NCBI RefSeq assembly: GCF_003473485.1
Contig: NC_053047.1
Span: 263,001-327,000 of the forward strand
Length of the DNA: 64,000 nucleotides
From: Medicago truncatula
Taxonomy: Eukaryota; Streptophyta; Magnoliopsida; Fabales; Fabaceae
Direction of reading: 5' to 3'
Each line of letters opens with the position of its first letter. The stretch's first letter is position 1. The notes under the pieces were generated by a model. That model was not told the DNA's origin and did not search any database. It saw nothing but the letters and a program-made list of their open reading frames with translations. The translations under genes were made by a program, and so were the position numbers. Positions 36,285 through 47,800 of this stretch are shown here, piece by piece.

Positions 36285-36600
36285 TAATAGTGTTTTACCC
36301 CGTGTAATATAGATAATTTTCTGTTTTCTCCCCGTAAAAGTTTTTTTTTTTTTTTTAATTTCGTCCTTGTAAAATAAAGATTTTTCAGAAAACCCCCCGT
36401 CTTTTATGACTCAGAAAAATCTCTCATGTAGGTCCTCCTGAGCTTAAATCAGTTGGTATGGATCATGCATAATATATGCAAGGTCCGGGGTTCAAACCCC
36501 CGTCACCAAAAAAAAAAAAAGGAATCTCTTACGTAGCGCTGATGTGAATAATTTTTTTCATTGCTAGAAGTATAATTCCTCATTATTGGGACACAACTTA
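36285..36600. mobile_element. Fragment of a ccctgtaa-type MITE, interrupted by a SINE
   Basis: The left part gagttaatagtgttttaccc resembles the end of the hairpin element 53391-53687 (gggttaatggtgctttagcc). It is followed by ttctccccgtaaaa and aaaaccccccgtctttta. The SINE 36432-36522 sits inside it. The right end is not clear. Confidence 0.5.
36432..36522 (+). mobile_element. tRNA-derived SINE with target duplication
   Basis: About 90 bp: the A-box-like gagcttaaatcagttgg, the B-box ggttcaaacccc, and an A-tail from about 36508. Flanked by an imperfect 14-bp duplication, aatctctcatgtag (36418-36431) and aatctcttacgtag (36523-36536), two differences. Short, head-only type. Confidence 0.75.
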
Positions 36601-37801
36601 AGTAGTGACACCATGGGCAATGATCACTCATGGCGATCCCTTTCAGGAACAAGACCATCCCGCCTATCAATCCAACAGTAAGCAACTCGGAAGAGCTGAT
36701 CCGCCTATTAATCCTCAAATGATGCCAAGATTATTGGCTTGTGGAATGATTAATCCAAGACCTAAGCGGATTATGATAGCTCCAATGAGAGTTCATATCG
36801 ACTTATATTTGGATGCATTGTCAAATCTGACAATTTGCCTCCCACCAAGCCCATTATAGCACCACTGACACCAATATAGACACTTGCTGGTATGAATAAA
36901 GCAGAAAATAAACTGTTTCCCATATCAAACATGGTGTACAATATTTCATTTCAAACATATCCAAATTTCTTCTCAAGATATATGTGGTAGTACATAATAT
37001 TGAACATGTTGAGCAGTAAGTCTATGACTAGTGACAAATCCAAAAATTTTAATAAGTAAGGTCAAAGTTATATCATAAAAATTTATATAAAACTATATAA
37101 ATGCGTAAGCATGCAAAAATTATATATGTTATGTTTATAATTGCTCTAAAATGTTATTTTTTAAAAGATATTTTTCTGTTTCTAGCAGAGTATAAAAAAT
37201 ATAACCATAATTAATTATTTTTTCAACCACCAATCACATAGCCTTTTTCAACAAATATAAGAATAATTTATAATATAATAGTAGTTTTATGGTCTTGCTA
37301 ACGATATGCTCTAAGAGAATTGTTTAAAGATTTCATAAAATAAACTTTTTTTCTTAAAAATAAGCGTATTTTTAGTCGATATAATAATTACAACAACTTT
37401 TATAAAAAATTACTTCTTTTGATTTCTTATCTAGTGCTCTGAGAACACTCATTAAGATCCTTCTTAATTTTGTAATTTTTTTATAGTGCTATGAATGGAC
37501 TATGTAAAAACAATAATATAAATTTTAGGTTAAAAATACAATAAGCAAGGGAGGCAAGTGGGATCAGTTGACCCCATTGCCCCACATTGGATTCGTGCAT
37601 GTCTATGAACCCTACATGCAGCCACAAATAGGTGAAGAGGCGGTAAGCGTGGTGTAATCGATCGGATTTCTTGAAGTACATATCACCCATCTTCATTGAT
37701 GTTAGAGGAGAGGAACCCATAAAGGGTTCTGTTTGATTGGCTGGAAAGATAATCTGCTGAGAAATGAAGCCTGAAAAGAAGGAGGAGCGATCGATGGACA
37801 A
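36584..37801 (-). pseudogene. Rhomboid-like intramembrane protease pseudogene
   Basis: Plant rhomboids are multi-pass Ser proteases. On the minus strand, 37720-37600 reads EPFMGSSPLTSMKMGDMYF and then YRLFTYLWLHVGFID, matching the NPLLGPS-TL-KMGAL and WRL-WLHAG motifs. After about 550 bases, 37035-36880 reads LLLNMFNIMYYHIYLEKKFGYV, a stop, and LFSALFIPASVYIGVSGAIMGLVGGKL, which includes the GxSGA catalytic-serine loop. 36718-36584 reads GLIGGMVLFLKG...CPWCHYLSCVPI, the Cys-rich tail of the family. The stretch between (about 36720-36800) has stops and a frame change where the His-bearing helix should be, and the expected HLLANM His is Asp-Leu-Leu-Leu. The gap between the first two parts may be an old intron. 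Broken. Confidence 0.68.
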
Positions 37802-39670
37802 TTATTCTCATACATTGTGAGAATAAACAACACCAAAGTGCCCATCATGAAAGTTGAAATCAGCCACAACGGTGGTAGAGGACGGCGATGCCACTACTCT
37901 GGTGATGAAGGACGGCGAGAACGTCGCTCCGATGGTGGAGGAAGACGAATCATGTTTCTCCTTCTGTGGAGGAACCTTCTCTGGAGGAAGACGAATCTTC
38001 GTGTACTATATTTTCTGCCTAACGAGTCCACGAGACATGCAAATCTCTTCACATCTCACAACCACAATTTGATTTGTTTTGGAAAGAAAATTTGGGATTT
38101 TGTTTTTCAAAACAACACAACAAAAATTAATTCAATTGAATCTCTCAATTATTCTCAATTGCATTTTCAGATCTACAATTTCAGATTTGGATGAAAAGAA
38201 GAGGAAAGAAAATAACGTGATAAAGAGTCAGAGAGATTGTGAGGCGCGTTGAATCTTTTGAAGGAGAGTGGAGTACACAGTCGCTTGGAAGTGGTGGTGC
38301 GATTGACACGACGAGGAGAAGGGGCACAACAGAACAGGAGAGACAACCTGTTTCATTGTAAATGTTAGGGGCTTAGCTGATTCACAAAACATTTTTATGA
38401 ATTTTAAGATTCTTGTTTAATTTACCTGTGTTGGGAAGAAGTTGTTGTTTAATTGTTTTGTGAAAATGCATATAAGAACCATTAAATTTTCTGTGAGAGT
38501 TTTATTTGAGGATGAAGAAGAACACAGGGAAGAAGATAGAGTAAAAAAAAATAGGTGTTTGTGGTTCATTATAAGCTACAATAGATCTCTCCATGATCCA
38601 ACGATCTCCATTTAAAAAAAGATCAAATGGTTAAAAATATGTTATTTAATAAGGTCTATGGTGGACCACCTATAAAGTTGGTTCACCTTAGACATTTAAG
38701 GTTAAAAATAAACGGAGAGGACCAAAATGGTAAACGACAGAAGACTTATGAGACCAAATTGAAACACTTTATAATTAGGAGATCAAATTGAAAACAAAAA
38801 AATAAATTAAGAGACCAAATAATATATTAAGCCAAAATTTATCAACCAAGTTAGATTACATCATGTCCAAGCACATCTTTTCCCGAAAGAAATTTACTTT
38901 TGCAACTCATCTCACACATGGAATTGAAAAGGGACTAAACCAATCCTTCAAATATAATAACAAGTCCTTAAAATATATAAAATTTATCAACTTTTTGTAC
39001 ACTATTAAAATGTTAACGACTAAACTAACGCTTTATACACAAATAATTAATGAGCTTCAACAAATGACAAATTAACAAGAAGAACCAAATTTAATTTTTA
39101 AATGAAATAATTCTCTACCATGCTTACTTATATCACGACCAAATTATGAACTACCATAGTCTTCCCTCACAAAACCAGAGAGTTTAGGCTTTGGCCTTCT
39201 TGTATTAAAAATAAAGGGGAGAGTTAACAAAAAATAAAATAAAATGTTAACGACTAAATTGACATAATGAAATTCAAATGGTTAAACTTAAATAATCAAT
39301 GAGTTATTCAGCGGGACCGAGTTTGATTTTGGATGAAAACAATTTTTAGACGAAATTTACTTATTGTCCAATCAACTCACATATTACTAGGACTCGCGTC
39401 TCCTAACTAACGAACAATTTGACCGAATTAAAACTTTACGGATGAAAGACATGTGGCCAAAATTTGAATGGTTGAGATTAAAGAAAGCAAACACATCATT
39501 TTTGTTACTAACAAAACATAACCCCTACGAACCCTTCTCTTCTCTCTTCTCCTTCCGACGCACTTCGCTCCGCCACTCTCCTCGCCGCAATCAACTCCCT
39601 CACCGCCGCCATTTTCCTCCATTTTCAGTTTGAAGAATGAGTTTCTGTAATTGTTGAAGCAAAAGAAACA
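37802..39670. other. Gene-free stretch upstream of the CRM gene
   Basis: About 37850-38000 is GC-richer, with ggtggtagaggacgg and tggaggaagacgaatc words (the last occurs twice, near 37939 and 37983). The frames there have no family resemblance. About 38560-38840 has gaccaaa-type transposon-like words (agaggaccaaaatgg, agagaccaaataat). About 39430-39670 should be the CRM gene promoter and leader (CT-rich tctcttctctcttctcc). Confidence 0.45.
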
Positions 39671-42600
39671 ATGTTCAGTGTTCGAAATCTTCATAGACAT
39701 TACTCCTTCAAACCCTTTTCATCTCTCTTTCAACTTCAATCCAATCTCTTCAGGTAATCATCAACAACCCTTTTCCATTTTCTGTGTTTTTTTCGCCATT
39801 TCCTTCAATTTTGTATTCAAATTCATAAACCCTTAAACCCCTTTTACTCTTTTCCCTTAAAGTTTATATTTTTACATCATTCACTCTTTTCCCATTTCCT
39901 TCAATCATTTTTTCAAATTAATTTTTTGAGCAACAATCTTAGTTTCATGATTTATTTACATTTGTTAGTTTTTGTTAGATGGGATTAAGAAATGTTGATT
40001 CAATGTTTTTGTCTTTTTGAGCAACACCATTAGTTTCTTGTCTAAGGTTGTTTTGTTTCATAGGATTAAGTAATGTTGATTTGATTCGATGTTTTTGTCT
40101 TTTTGGTTCAGAACTGTTTTGCCTTTAGGACAAGGAGTAGAGCAAAGCAAAACTGATGATAAAATTGAAGCCGACCATAAAGTTAGCTTTTACTGTTATG
40201 TTAAACCGTTGAATCTTTTGAATGGATCGTTGTGTCGGGGAATGTCAACGATGAGAGGAAAGAGTATGCGAAGCAAGGTGGAAAGAAGAATGCAGAAAGA
40301 GTCTGGTAAAACAATAAGGGAGCTTCGTAGAGCTAAAAAATTGACGAAGAAACTTATGACCGACGAGGAGCGGCTCGTTTACAATCTCAAAAGAGTACGT
40401 TATCTTGCAGCCCTTCTAATAGCTGTTTTTCGACTACACTTTTTGTAATTCATGTTTTTGTACTCCATATATTGCTTTGAGATGTTGTAACGCTTCTGAT
40501 ATATGCATTCAAATTTATGGTTTAAGTTTCTATTTTGAATTATTTTTTAATTTATTGAAGCTTCTCAACAAAGCCTTCTTAAACACTTTAGGGCCCCTGT
40601 TCTAATCTTAACAATTGGGCCACTAATAAAAAAATGCCAAATTTTAAGTATAACACGTTAAACACAATTAATTTAGACATTAGAAAGTTTAAATTGGTAA
40701 TGAAAAAACTCTTCCATAAGAAACTCATACTAAAACCAAGGTAATGAAAATGATAATTTGATGCATGATTGATCATAAGGGGATAATTTGATGGATATCA
40801 AAGAGTGATTCAAAATAGACATGGAACTGTTAGGATTGAGATTCTGTCAAGAAGGGGAAATTGTTCTGAAATATTACATTATGAGTATAGAAGCTGGGTT
40901 TAACAGGTGTTGAATGGAACTGTTCAATATTTTCTTGAATAGAGCTATATGTTTCCATGTCTTTGCTAGCGTTTTGTAGATTTTTTGTGTATCTTGCCAT
41001 CACGGGGGTTTGTAAGAATGAGTTAAAGTGATTATATAGACTAACAAGGTAGTAACTTTTAATATTAACTTCTAAACTCCAACTAATTAAATCAGAAATA
41101 TAGTAGAAGAGAGAAAAGATACAAAGACCAAAAATGAAAATTGTAGTAGAATGAGTAAAAGTGATTATACCAAACCTTTATACAGGAAGCTTGAGCTTCT
41201 ATTCTATCATGAGAATCTGAAAGCCCTGAAACCGCATCGACGAAAGCTTTATCAAAGCCAGTCGAGTTAGTAATCCATGGCGCATTTAGAACAAAGAGAA
41301 CAACTCCCAAAATTGCGGCAAAATAAATCCAGGAAGATAATTTCTGTTCAAACAAAATCAAACGCTGCGGAATCCTCGCCCATGAAGTTCGAGTCTTTAT
41401 CCTTTATTTGTGTGTAGTCGGTGGGATGAGATGCGTGTGCCGTGTGGTGGGGGAAGGGAGCGTTTCTTCTGAATTCTGATCTGGGCCAAAGTTATGAAAG
41501 TTTGGGCCCCAAATATCTGAGGTCCTGTGCTGTAGCCCAGCCTACACAGGTACAGGGCCGGCCCCACCGTGCTTCTCAATTAAAATTGTTTTATGGTTTA
41601 AAGGCTCATAGTTAACTAAGAGTGATTTTGAAAAAAAGTTGAGATGTAGAAACTAATTTCAACTTATGTGGTAAAGTATTGGTTAAAATGTTTATGGTTA
41701 TTGTAAGAATCTTTTAATATTTCTTTTTACACAGATGCTCATTGAGAAATTGATTCAAGCTGATCTTGGATTGTAAATGTTGTTTAGATAAGAGTCCTCA
41801 TTGATCAGTCACTCTAAGTTCAAATGCCTTAAACTATACTACAGTTTTTTTTAAAAGGAATTATGTGTGTATGCTGTTTCTATGTGAAAGCAGTAAGCAG
41901 AATTGTCTTATATTTGAAAAAGAACTTTGATGCCTGTGCGAAATGGGGCAAGTTCAAGAGTTTTCATGGCCACAGCTTATAATAAACTTGTATGACAATT
42001 CTACTATTGTCATGTGTTTGAAAGAATGCGTGTTAAGATTCTTGTTGTTTATTCATTGTAGAAATTGTATATTCCTTATCGGTTTTAAGTAATTGTTTTG
42101 TTTTTGCTACTTCATCGTTGCCAAGAAATTTAACTACTTCTTTGGCTTTGATTCTCTAAATTGTAGCGCGCACATGATAACCGTGACTTGAAAATTTTCA
42201 AGCTGTTATAACTTATAACATTGCATATATTTGATTTGAACCACATGATATTGTCTATGTTTAATTTTGTTGTGGTGCTTGTTATATGATCTCTTGGTTA
42301 AATCTTATTTTCCTACCCTTCAACTGTTGCAGGCAAAGAAAAAAATTGCATTGCTACTGCAAAAGCTCAAGAAATATGAGCTACCGGAGCTGCCTCCACC
42401 ACGGCATGATCCAGAGCTCTTTACACCCGAACAGCTTCAGGCGTATAAAAAAATTGGATTCAAGAACAAGAATTATGTTCCAGTTGGTGTTCGTGGAGTA
42501 TTTGGAGGAGTTGTGCAAAATATGCATCTCCATTGGAAGTTTCATGAGACTGTGCAAGTTTGTTGTGACAACTTCCCTAAGGAAAGAATAAAAGAAATGG

Positions 42601-44479
42601 CTTCAATGCTTGCAAGACTGAGTGGTGGGATCGTGTTAAATGTTCATAATGTGAAAACAATCATTATGTTCCGTGGTAGAAATTACCGCCAACCCAAAAA
42701 TTTGATACCTATTAATACCCTTACAAAGAGGAAGGTAAGATTACATTTCCATATTCCTTATTAGACTGCACGCCTTATTTTTTCTCCTTCAAATCTGATC
42801 GAGGGTGATGCGTTGCCTCTAGTGGTTGAGATGCTAAAGACTTAACTTTAGAGTCATGAACTGTCATATTTAGGTTCCAATATTGTTCATTATCAGTTAG
42901 CTTTAGTTTTGAAAGTAAACAGTCGTTTTGGTCATTGAATGTGTTAGACACTATCAGTTGTAGACTTGTTGTCCTTGAATTGACCATAATCACAAAAACA
43001 CTTTCGAATGTGTCTTCCGTTAGTCAGTTTTGTCCATCAAATGTTTTTTCGTTAGTTAGTTTGGTCCTTGAATGTGTGTCTTACATTAGTCAGTTTGGTC
43101 CTTCAAATTACTAATATAATATACACTCAGTGGTGTTTTTTTTTTGTAATTGTGAACATTCAGGAGTTATGGTGACACTACCTCACACATTTAGGGACTA
43201 AAATTACTGTTTGCTCTTGGTCTAAATTATTATGCTTACATTATTGACTTTAATGTTTCAAGGACAAAAAAATTTGATCCTAGTTATGGTATCTATTATA
43301 CAAAGATCTTAAATACTACGATAACATATTTGTTACTGTTGTTATATACAGGCCCTATTCAAGGCCAGATTTGAGCAAGCTCTTGAATCTCAGAAGTTAA
43401 ACATAAAGAAAATAGAACAGGACCTGCGGCGGATGGGAGTAAATCCCGAGGATCCAACTGCAATGGCCAGCATCCAAAGAGTGGCTTCCACTTTCTTCAA
43501 TGCCATTGACAAGAAAGATGGAAGTCCTTATGTTAACCGTGGAGACAAATCATCACTAATAGAACCTAATGATGGTTTGGAGGAATCAGATCCTTCTGCT
43601 GATTCTGATCAGGATGAGCTAGATCGATTCATCGCTGATATAGAGAATGCCGCCGATAAAGAATATGAAGCTGAAGAGGCCAAAGAAAAGGAAGAGTTTG
43701 GAAGACTTAGATATTGGAACAGAGAAGAGTATGGTGGAAGATTCAGAAGATTGGACGATTCTAGAAATGATGGTGAGGTTAGAGGCTCAAGAGTTCGGCA
43801 GAATATACATCCCAAGCATCGGACTGCCGATAGTGACGATGAAGAGAATGCTCATTCTGACAATGACGACGACGATGATGAGTGGCATCCTGGTAATATT
43901 GCCGATGACAGTGATGTTGACAGCAATTTTGATGGCTCTGATGAAGCTAGAGGTAGGTTCAAGGAAAGTAGGGGGAGAAGAGAGAGGATAAATAATACAA
44001 GTATTGCCAATGGTCAAGTTAATGGTGGTCAGAGCAGACACGGTGAAGCTAAATTTAGGACGAATATGGGTGTACAAGATTTTGAATCAGAAGATATACT
44101 TAGTGAAGTTGAAAATGCAATGTGGGAGTCGGATTTAGAGGATCATGACTCGGTACATTTGAGAGGAGCCAATAGCAATAACTATAAGAGCAGCAGCAGC
44201 GATGATGAGGGTCAGATTGATGATTCTACTCAATATCATAATAGTTTTAATGCACCAAAGAGTTTGAGAGGCAGGCAAGCAGGAATTATCCGCACTAAAT
44301 CCGGGTCCAGGGACGCCTTTAGTGGTTCGGAAGACTGGATGTCCCAATCAGAGGGTGAGGAGGACACAAGAGGTGATGATAAGGACTACCCTACAAGTCA
44401 AAATAGTAAGGTGGTCAAAAGTGATATCCATAAGAAGAGATCACCAAAGGAAGCTGATGAAGCTTGGGACAGTGACTAG
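39671..44479 (+). CDS. CRM (CRS1-YhbY) domain RNA-binding protein, single-domain subfamily 4
   Basis: CRM proteins bind group II introns and rRNA in chloroplasts and mitochondria. Four exons, 39671-39753, 40112-40394, 42333-42734 and 43352-44479, join in frame to 631 residues. The N-terminus MFSVRNLHRHYSFKPFSSLF is basic, Ser-rich and without acids, a likely mitochondrial presequence. Residues 80-125 are highly basic. The CRM domain is residues 155-255: LTPEQ-like FTPEQLQAYKKIG, the RNA-binding GVRGVFGGVVQNMHLHWKFHE loop, and VKTIIMFRGRNYRQP. The last 240 residues are acidic and Ser-rich (NDDDDDEWHPGN, SDVDSNFDGSDE). It resembles Arabidopsis At3g25440 and At3g27550 (CFM9), from memory. Intron 2 carries a Z-ISO fragment. 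Start context and frame are clean. Confidence 0.92.
40587..41568. mobile_element. Possible hAT-like element carrying a host gene fragment
   Basis: The right side holds gggccccaaatatctgag and ends at tacagggccggcccca, resembling hAT termini of the gggccggccctg type. The left side at 40590 has agggcccctgttctaatc and attgggccac, a degraded inverse. Between them lie AT-rich DNA and the Z-ISO piece. No 8-bp duplication was found, so boundaries and class are tentative. Confidence 0.4.
41209..41383 (-). pseudogene. Fragment of 15-cis-zeta-carotene isomerase (Z-ISO) gene
   Basis: On the minus strand MGEDSAAFDF (from 41383) is followed, after a one-base frame change, by EQKLSSWIYFAAILGVVLFVLN and STGFDKAFVDAVSGLSDSH. 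These match the N-terminal part of the plastid enzyme Z-ISO (GEDSAAFDLSKQKISSWIYF... as I recall), which isomerises 9,15,9'-tri-cis-zeta-carotene in carotenoid synthesis. Only about 58 residues are present; the heme-binding and later membrane helices are absent. After SH the frame runs DRIEAQASCIK and meets a GT-like boundary. It lies antisense in CRM-gene intron 2. A captured or retroposed gene piece, not a working gene. Confidence 0.75.
42908..43222. mobile_element. Non-autonomous long-TIR element fragment in CRM intron 3
   Basis: The left side gtaaacagtcgttttggtca and right side tttagggactaaaattactg-tttgctc are imperfectly inverted. The middle has gttagtcagtttggtccttcaaa-like units two to three times in tandem. 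Typical tttggtccttgaatgtg repeat style. Confidence 0.5.
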
Positions 44480-45360
44480 GCCAAGTAAATGCTAGACCAT
44501 AATTCATTGTAGTTTTTCAAGACTTTGTTTGACAAGCAGAACGGATAGAGAGCGACTTTTCCCACCTCACGTTTTTCAGAAACCACTATTGACTCTGGAA
44601 GTGTACTTTCGGACAACATAATTTGTTCAGATGCGTACTTTAGGACGTCATAAAATCTGTGATTTTTTTCATATTCGTACACCGGAAGTTATTTAGGTGG
44701 GTGAAAAGTTCTGCCCGAAGAAATTGTTGATTGGTCCAAACAAAATCATCAAGGTTTGAAGCTTAATGTAGTCGTTTTATTAAGCTCTTTCATGGAGTTT
44801 CCTCTTACTGTTATTCTTTCTCACAATAATGTTACCTCCTCAACTCCTCAAGGTTCTATTGTCCTACTAGTCATGATGTACTTCATATATTATAAGTGGA
44901 ATAACAGACATTGTGCTATGAGTTTCTGCTAAAGAAAACTGTTTCTCAGTGAAGAAAATTTTCAGATTCATCGGAGATAAGGAGCCTATTTGGATACACT
45001 TTTGATTTTAGTTTTTTGCGTCCCAACACCTTTTTGTCGTAGCTTTTCTGAAGCCACTATTCGTAGCTTTTGAGTAATGTTCCGTCTGATTAATATCTCA
45101 CCATGAACACACAACAATTACCCTTCACTATTTTTCATAGACATATTTCTTGTTTGAAGGGTATGTCACATTTTTTTAATTTCTGTACTTAAAGTCCCTA
45201 ACAAGCTAACTCATTCAAGTATTGTTTGTACTTTCTACATATGTGATCTTTGAACAACAACGAAACTAAATTCTATTGTTTGTACCCTATGTTTAAATAT
45301 CTTTTAAAATAAAGTACGAACTTCAAATTTAAAAGTTCCAATGTGATAATTAAGTTCCAA

Positions 45361-45497
45361 TGTTATGAAATTATATGTGATTTTTTCCGAAACGTGCTGC
45401 AAAAAGTTTATGTCTCATTTTGGATAAAGTTCAAGTTCATTTTAGAGTTTAGACCATCTTTCTTTAATTATATCCTTGCTTAAATGAACTCAACTCT
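45361..45497 (+). repeat. Direct repeat copy 1
   Basis: About 137 bp, almost the same as 47801-47939, sharing gtttatgtctcattttgga, accatctttctttaattat and cttgcttaaatgaactcaac. Together the copies bracket the peroxidase relic and the F-box fragment. Confidence 0.85.
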
Positions 45498-45680
45498 AGA
45501 CATGGCAACGGAGCAAAGAGATTCAACGTTTCTCTCAAGAGAACATGCATGTGAATATCACGCCTTCTTGGATTTCTTAGCTCAAGTATAAAATTGTCGA
45601 AGGTGAGCATAACAAATAAACGATAAAACGACTCTTAGTGAACTTTAGATGATAAACATAATGTATTCATACAATCAATA

Positions 45681-45722
45681 TTTACTGCATAGATCTTTGT
45701 TTCATAATGGTTTACTTTACTT
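45681..45722 (+). repeat. Short direct repeat, copy 1
   Basis: The run tgcatagatctttgtttcat-aatggtttactttactt recurs nearly unchanged at 46911-46951. Confidence 0.8.
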
Positions 45723-46313
45723 CTGAAACTCATTTTTTATTTTATTTTTTATTTTATTTTTTATTTTATATATTTGAAACATTTAATTTTATAAATAAAT
45801 AAACTTTTAATTTGATGATGCCATAACTTGTTTAAGTCACTTCAACCATTTTTTTTTTCTACTCACACTGTCACAACATAGATCTCTATCTCTATCTCTT
45901 AATACAAGACTCCTCTCTAGTAAAGAAAAATATAAGACCTCTTTATCAAATTCATCCATATTAGAAAAAGATGGCTATATTAGTAAATAAAACTTGTATA
46001 CTATCGACGAAACAGATTTAACAACTCGTAATAGTAATTCCATAACTCATCAATCCATTATTTTGATTGATTGAGTCCATAAGTGAAGAATTGCATTTTT
46101 GAATTTTAATAATGAAAACAAAGGTGCTAGAAGAAGAATTAGTTACCCTTAAGAAGATTAATCTCATCTCATGGTTACCCCTAGTGAGTCCATTCCTATA
46201 TATATAAAAAGAGTATGAATATGATGCTAACTAACCATTCAGTTACAATTACAACCAACCCAATAACTTCCTAAACAAGTCTTCTCTTTCTCTTCTTCTT
46301 CATCATCAAGAAA

Positions 46314-46668
46314 ATGAGAAGATTCTTCATCTTCAACCCATGGTTCATAGTTGCATTCATTGTAGTCCTTCCCGTTCTTCTCTCTTTCAGAAACCCACGA
46401 GGAGAATCAGAACCCGAAAACACCATAACACAAACAACTTCATCTTCTTTCTCTCATACCTTTTGGTTCAGTCACGTTAGCCAATACTTTTCCATTTGAT
46501 TTCAATCAAAGAATCAGAGATGGTTCCAATCTTCAATATAATTTCTATAGGGATTCTAGCCCTCAAGCTGAAGATATTGTTCCTTCCGCTGTTACCGATA
46601 TCTACCTTGATCATAGAGACCTTGCACCTTCTCTTCTTCGTCTCTTCTTTCATGATTGCTTCATCCAC
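46314..46668 (+). pseudogene. Class III peroxidase relic, exon 1 only
   Basis: Secreted heme peroxidases act in cell walls. A start codon at 46314 opens a hydrophobic signal-like segment (FFIFNPWFIVAFIVVLPVLL). A frame change follows near 46475, then the frame reads LQYNFYRDSSPQAEDIV, SAVTDIYLDHRDLAP and SLLRLFFHDCFIH, the distal-heme motif with its Arg and His. The first disulphide Cys is Ser (DSS for DSC) and the usual VR before the helix is VP. The exon ends at CAC|gtaaaa, exactly where class III peroxidases have intron 1 (HDCF-|GCDAS). No GCDAS exon follows up to 47500, so three quarters of the gene are gone. Confidence 0.8.
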
Positions 46669-46910
46669 GTAAAATTTATTAACTTTTTTCACTGTTCTTT
46701 AATTCTTTATTTTATGTGAAAATGGAGTCTTTATTGTTCTTCAGTTATGTGGTGGAAACGAGGTGTCTTTATTTTTGTGCATTTTGCATCCAAGATTATA
46801 AATTTAGTATCTTGATTTTTGTTAAGCATTTTCTGCTATTTCCTAAATTTTATAGGCTCTATGAAATAGTGAATATTGATATCCTAAATTTTACAGGCTC
46901 TATATTTACT

Positions 46911-46951
46911 ACTGCATAGATCTTTGTTTCATAATGGTTTACTTTACTTTA
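46911..46951 (+). repeat. Short direct repeat, copy 2
   Basis: Matches 45681-45722. Just upstream, cctaaattttataggctcta and cctaaattttacaggctcta (46841 and 46882) form a second local duplication. Confidence 0.8.
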
Positions 46952-47543
46952 CTATAATTGAAGAAAAAAAAGTGAAACTCTTATATATGCTATCTATGTT
47001 TATGTTTACCGAATCATCTTCTTGCTTTCATAATGGTTTTGATTTGCTTTTCTAACAACTTGTGGTGTTGCGAAATCAGTGCAACATAAGAAGCAGGCGA
47101 TCTGATGCCAATTGTTATGAAACTGAGCCAACCAACTGCAATGAAAGGAAAGGAGTCAAGGACACAAGATTTATCGAGGTTCGGATCAATTTCTCCTACG
47201 TCCTCACGTCCTATTTGATCTTGAAATCACTTACTACCAATAGCACGCTTTCTACAAGCAACAAACTACAATACATATAGCTATTGCTAACAGAAAAAAA
47301 GAGGTAAAGGCTAGCCATCACAATAGCTTTATAAAGTTGTTAAACATTTACTAACTAATTACCATTTGAGATCCACCAGAATTACAAAATTTCAATCTTG
47401 AGTTCTTACTCTCAATTGCAGGAAAAAGTTTTTTGTTTTGTTTATGGTATGATGTAGCGATTCATGAAAATTGAAACAGTAATGGTTTGGACTCCATCCA
47501 ATTTCGCAGCAACATCACTTCCTAACAAGGCATAGCTCTAGCA
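46952..47543. other. Gene-free stretch after the peroxidase relic
   Basis: The frame at 47062-47280 (GVKDTRFIEV...) does not match peroxidase exon 2 or any family I know. Nothing else recognisable. Confidence 0.45.
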
Positions 47544-47744
47544 TTAGTCCCACAAGAACGATTTTGCAAAGTAAGGAGCACTATCTGAGATAAAACGAAG
47601 GCCTCCCTTGTGAAATACAGGCATGTCAAATTTCATGTTCCTACCACCAGGTGAAAATGCTTTGAACTTGCAAATGCTTCTTGCCGGTAGCCAAGAAAAT
47701 ATCTCAAAAGCAATGTCTTGAGAAACTTCCATGTTGAGAATCAT
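47544..47744 (-). pseudogene. F-box gene fragment
   Basis: On the minus strand MEVSQDIAFEIFSWLPARSICKFKA is the first two thirds of an F-box domain. It then jumps directly to GRNMKFDMPVFHKGGLRFISDSAPYFAKSFLWD, which resembles a mid-protein blade of F-box associated regions, and stops. The usual CKSW helix and about 100 residues between are missing, so it is an internally deleted relic. Start taken at the Met before EVSQD; a Met 4 codons upstream is in frame. Confidence 0.7.
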
Positions 47745-47800
47745 GAAAACCTACATTTAAGAAACATGTTACATCATTCTCATCAATCTCAAAAGCAATG

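Larger units (their letters stand above)
44480..46313. other. Intergenic stretch between CRM gene and peroxidase relic
   Basis: Holds the CRM 3' flank, a duplicated segment at 45361-45497, a short repeat at 45681-45722, and a tattttttattttattt low-complexity run at about 45735-45765. A TATA-like ctatatatataaaaagag at about 46196-46213 lies about 110 bases before the peroxidase start codon. No complete gene. Confidence 0.5.

Noticed and set aside
36432-36522. tRNA gene
   Set aside because: Has A- and B-box-like words but no cloverleaf pairing, and it ends in an A-tail with a target duplication, so a SINE fits better.
43609-44347. Antisense frames of 68-96 residues over the CRM gene
   Set aside because: Shadows of the acidic, Ser-rich last exon of the CRM gene.
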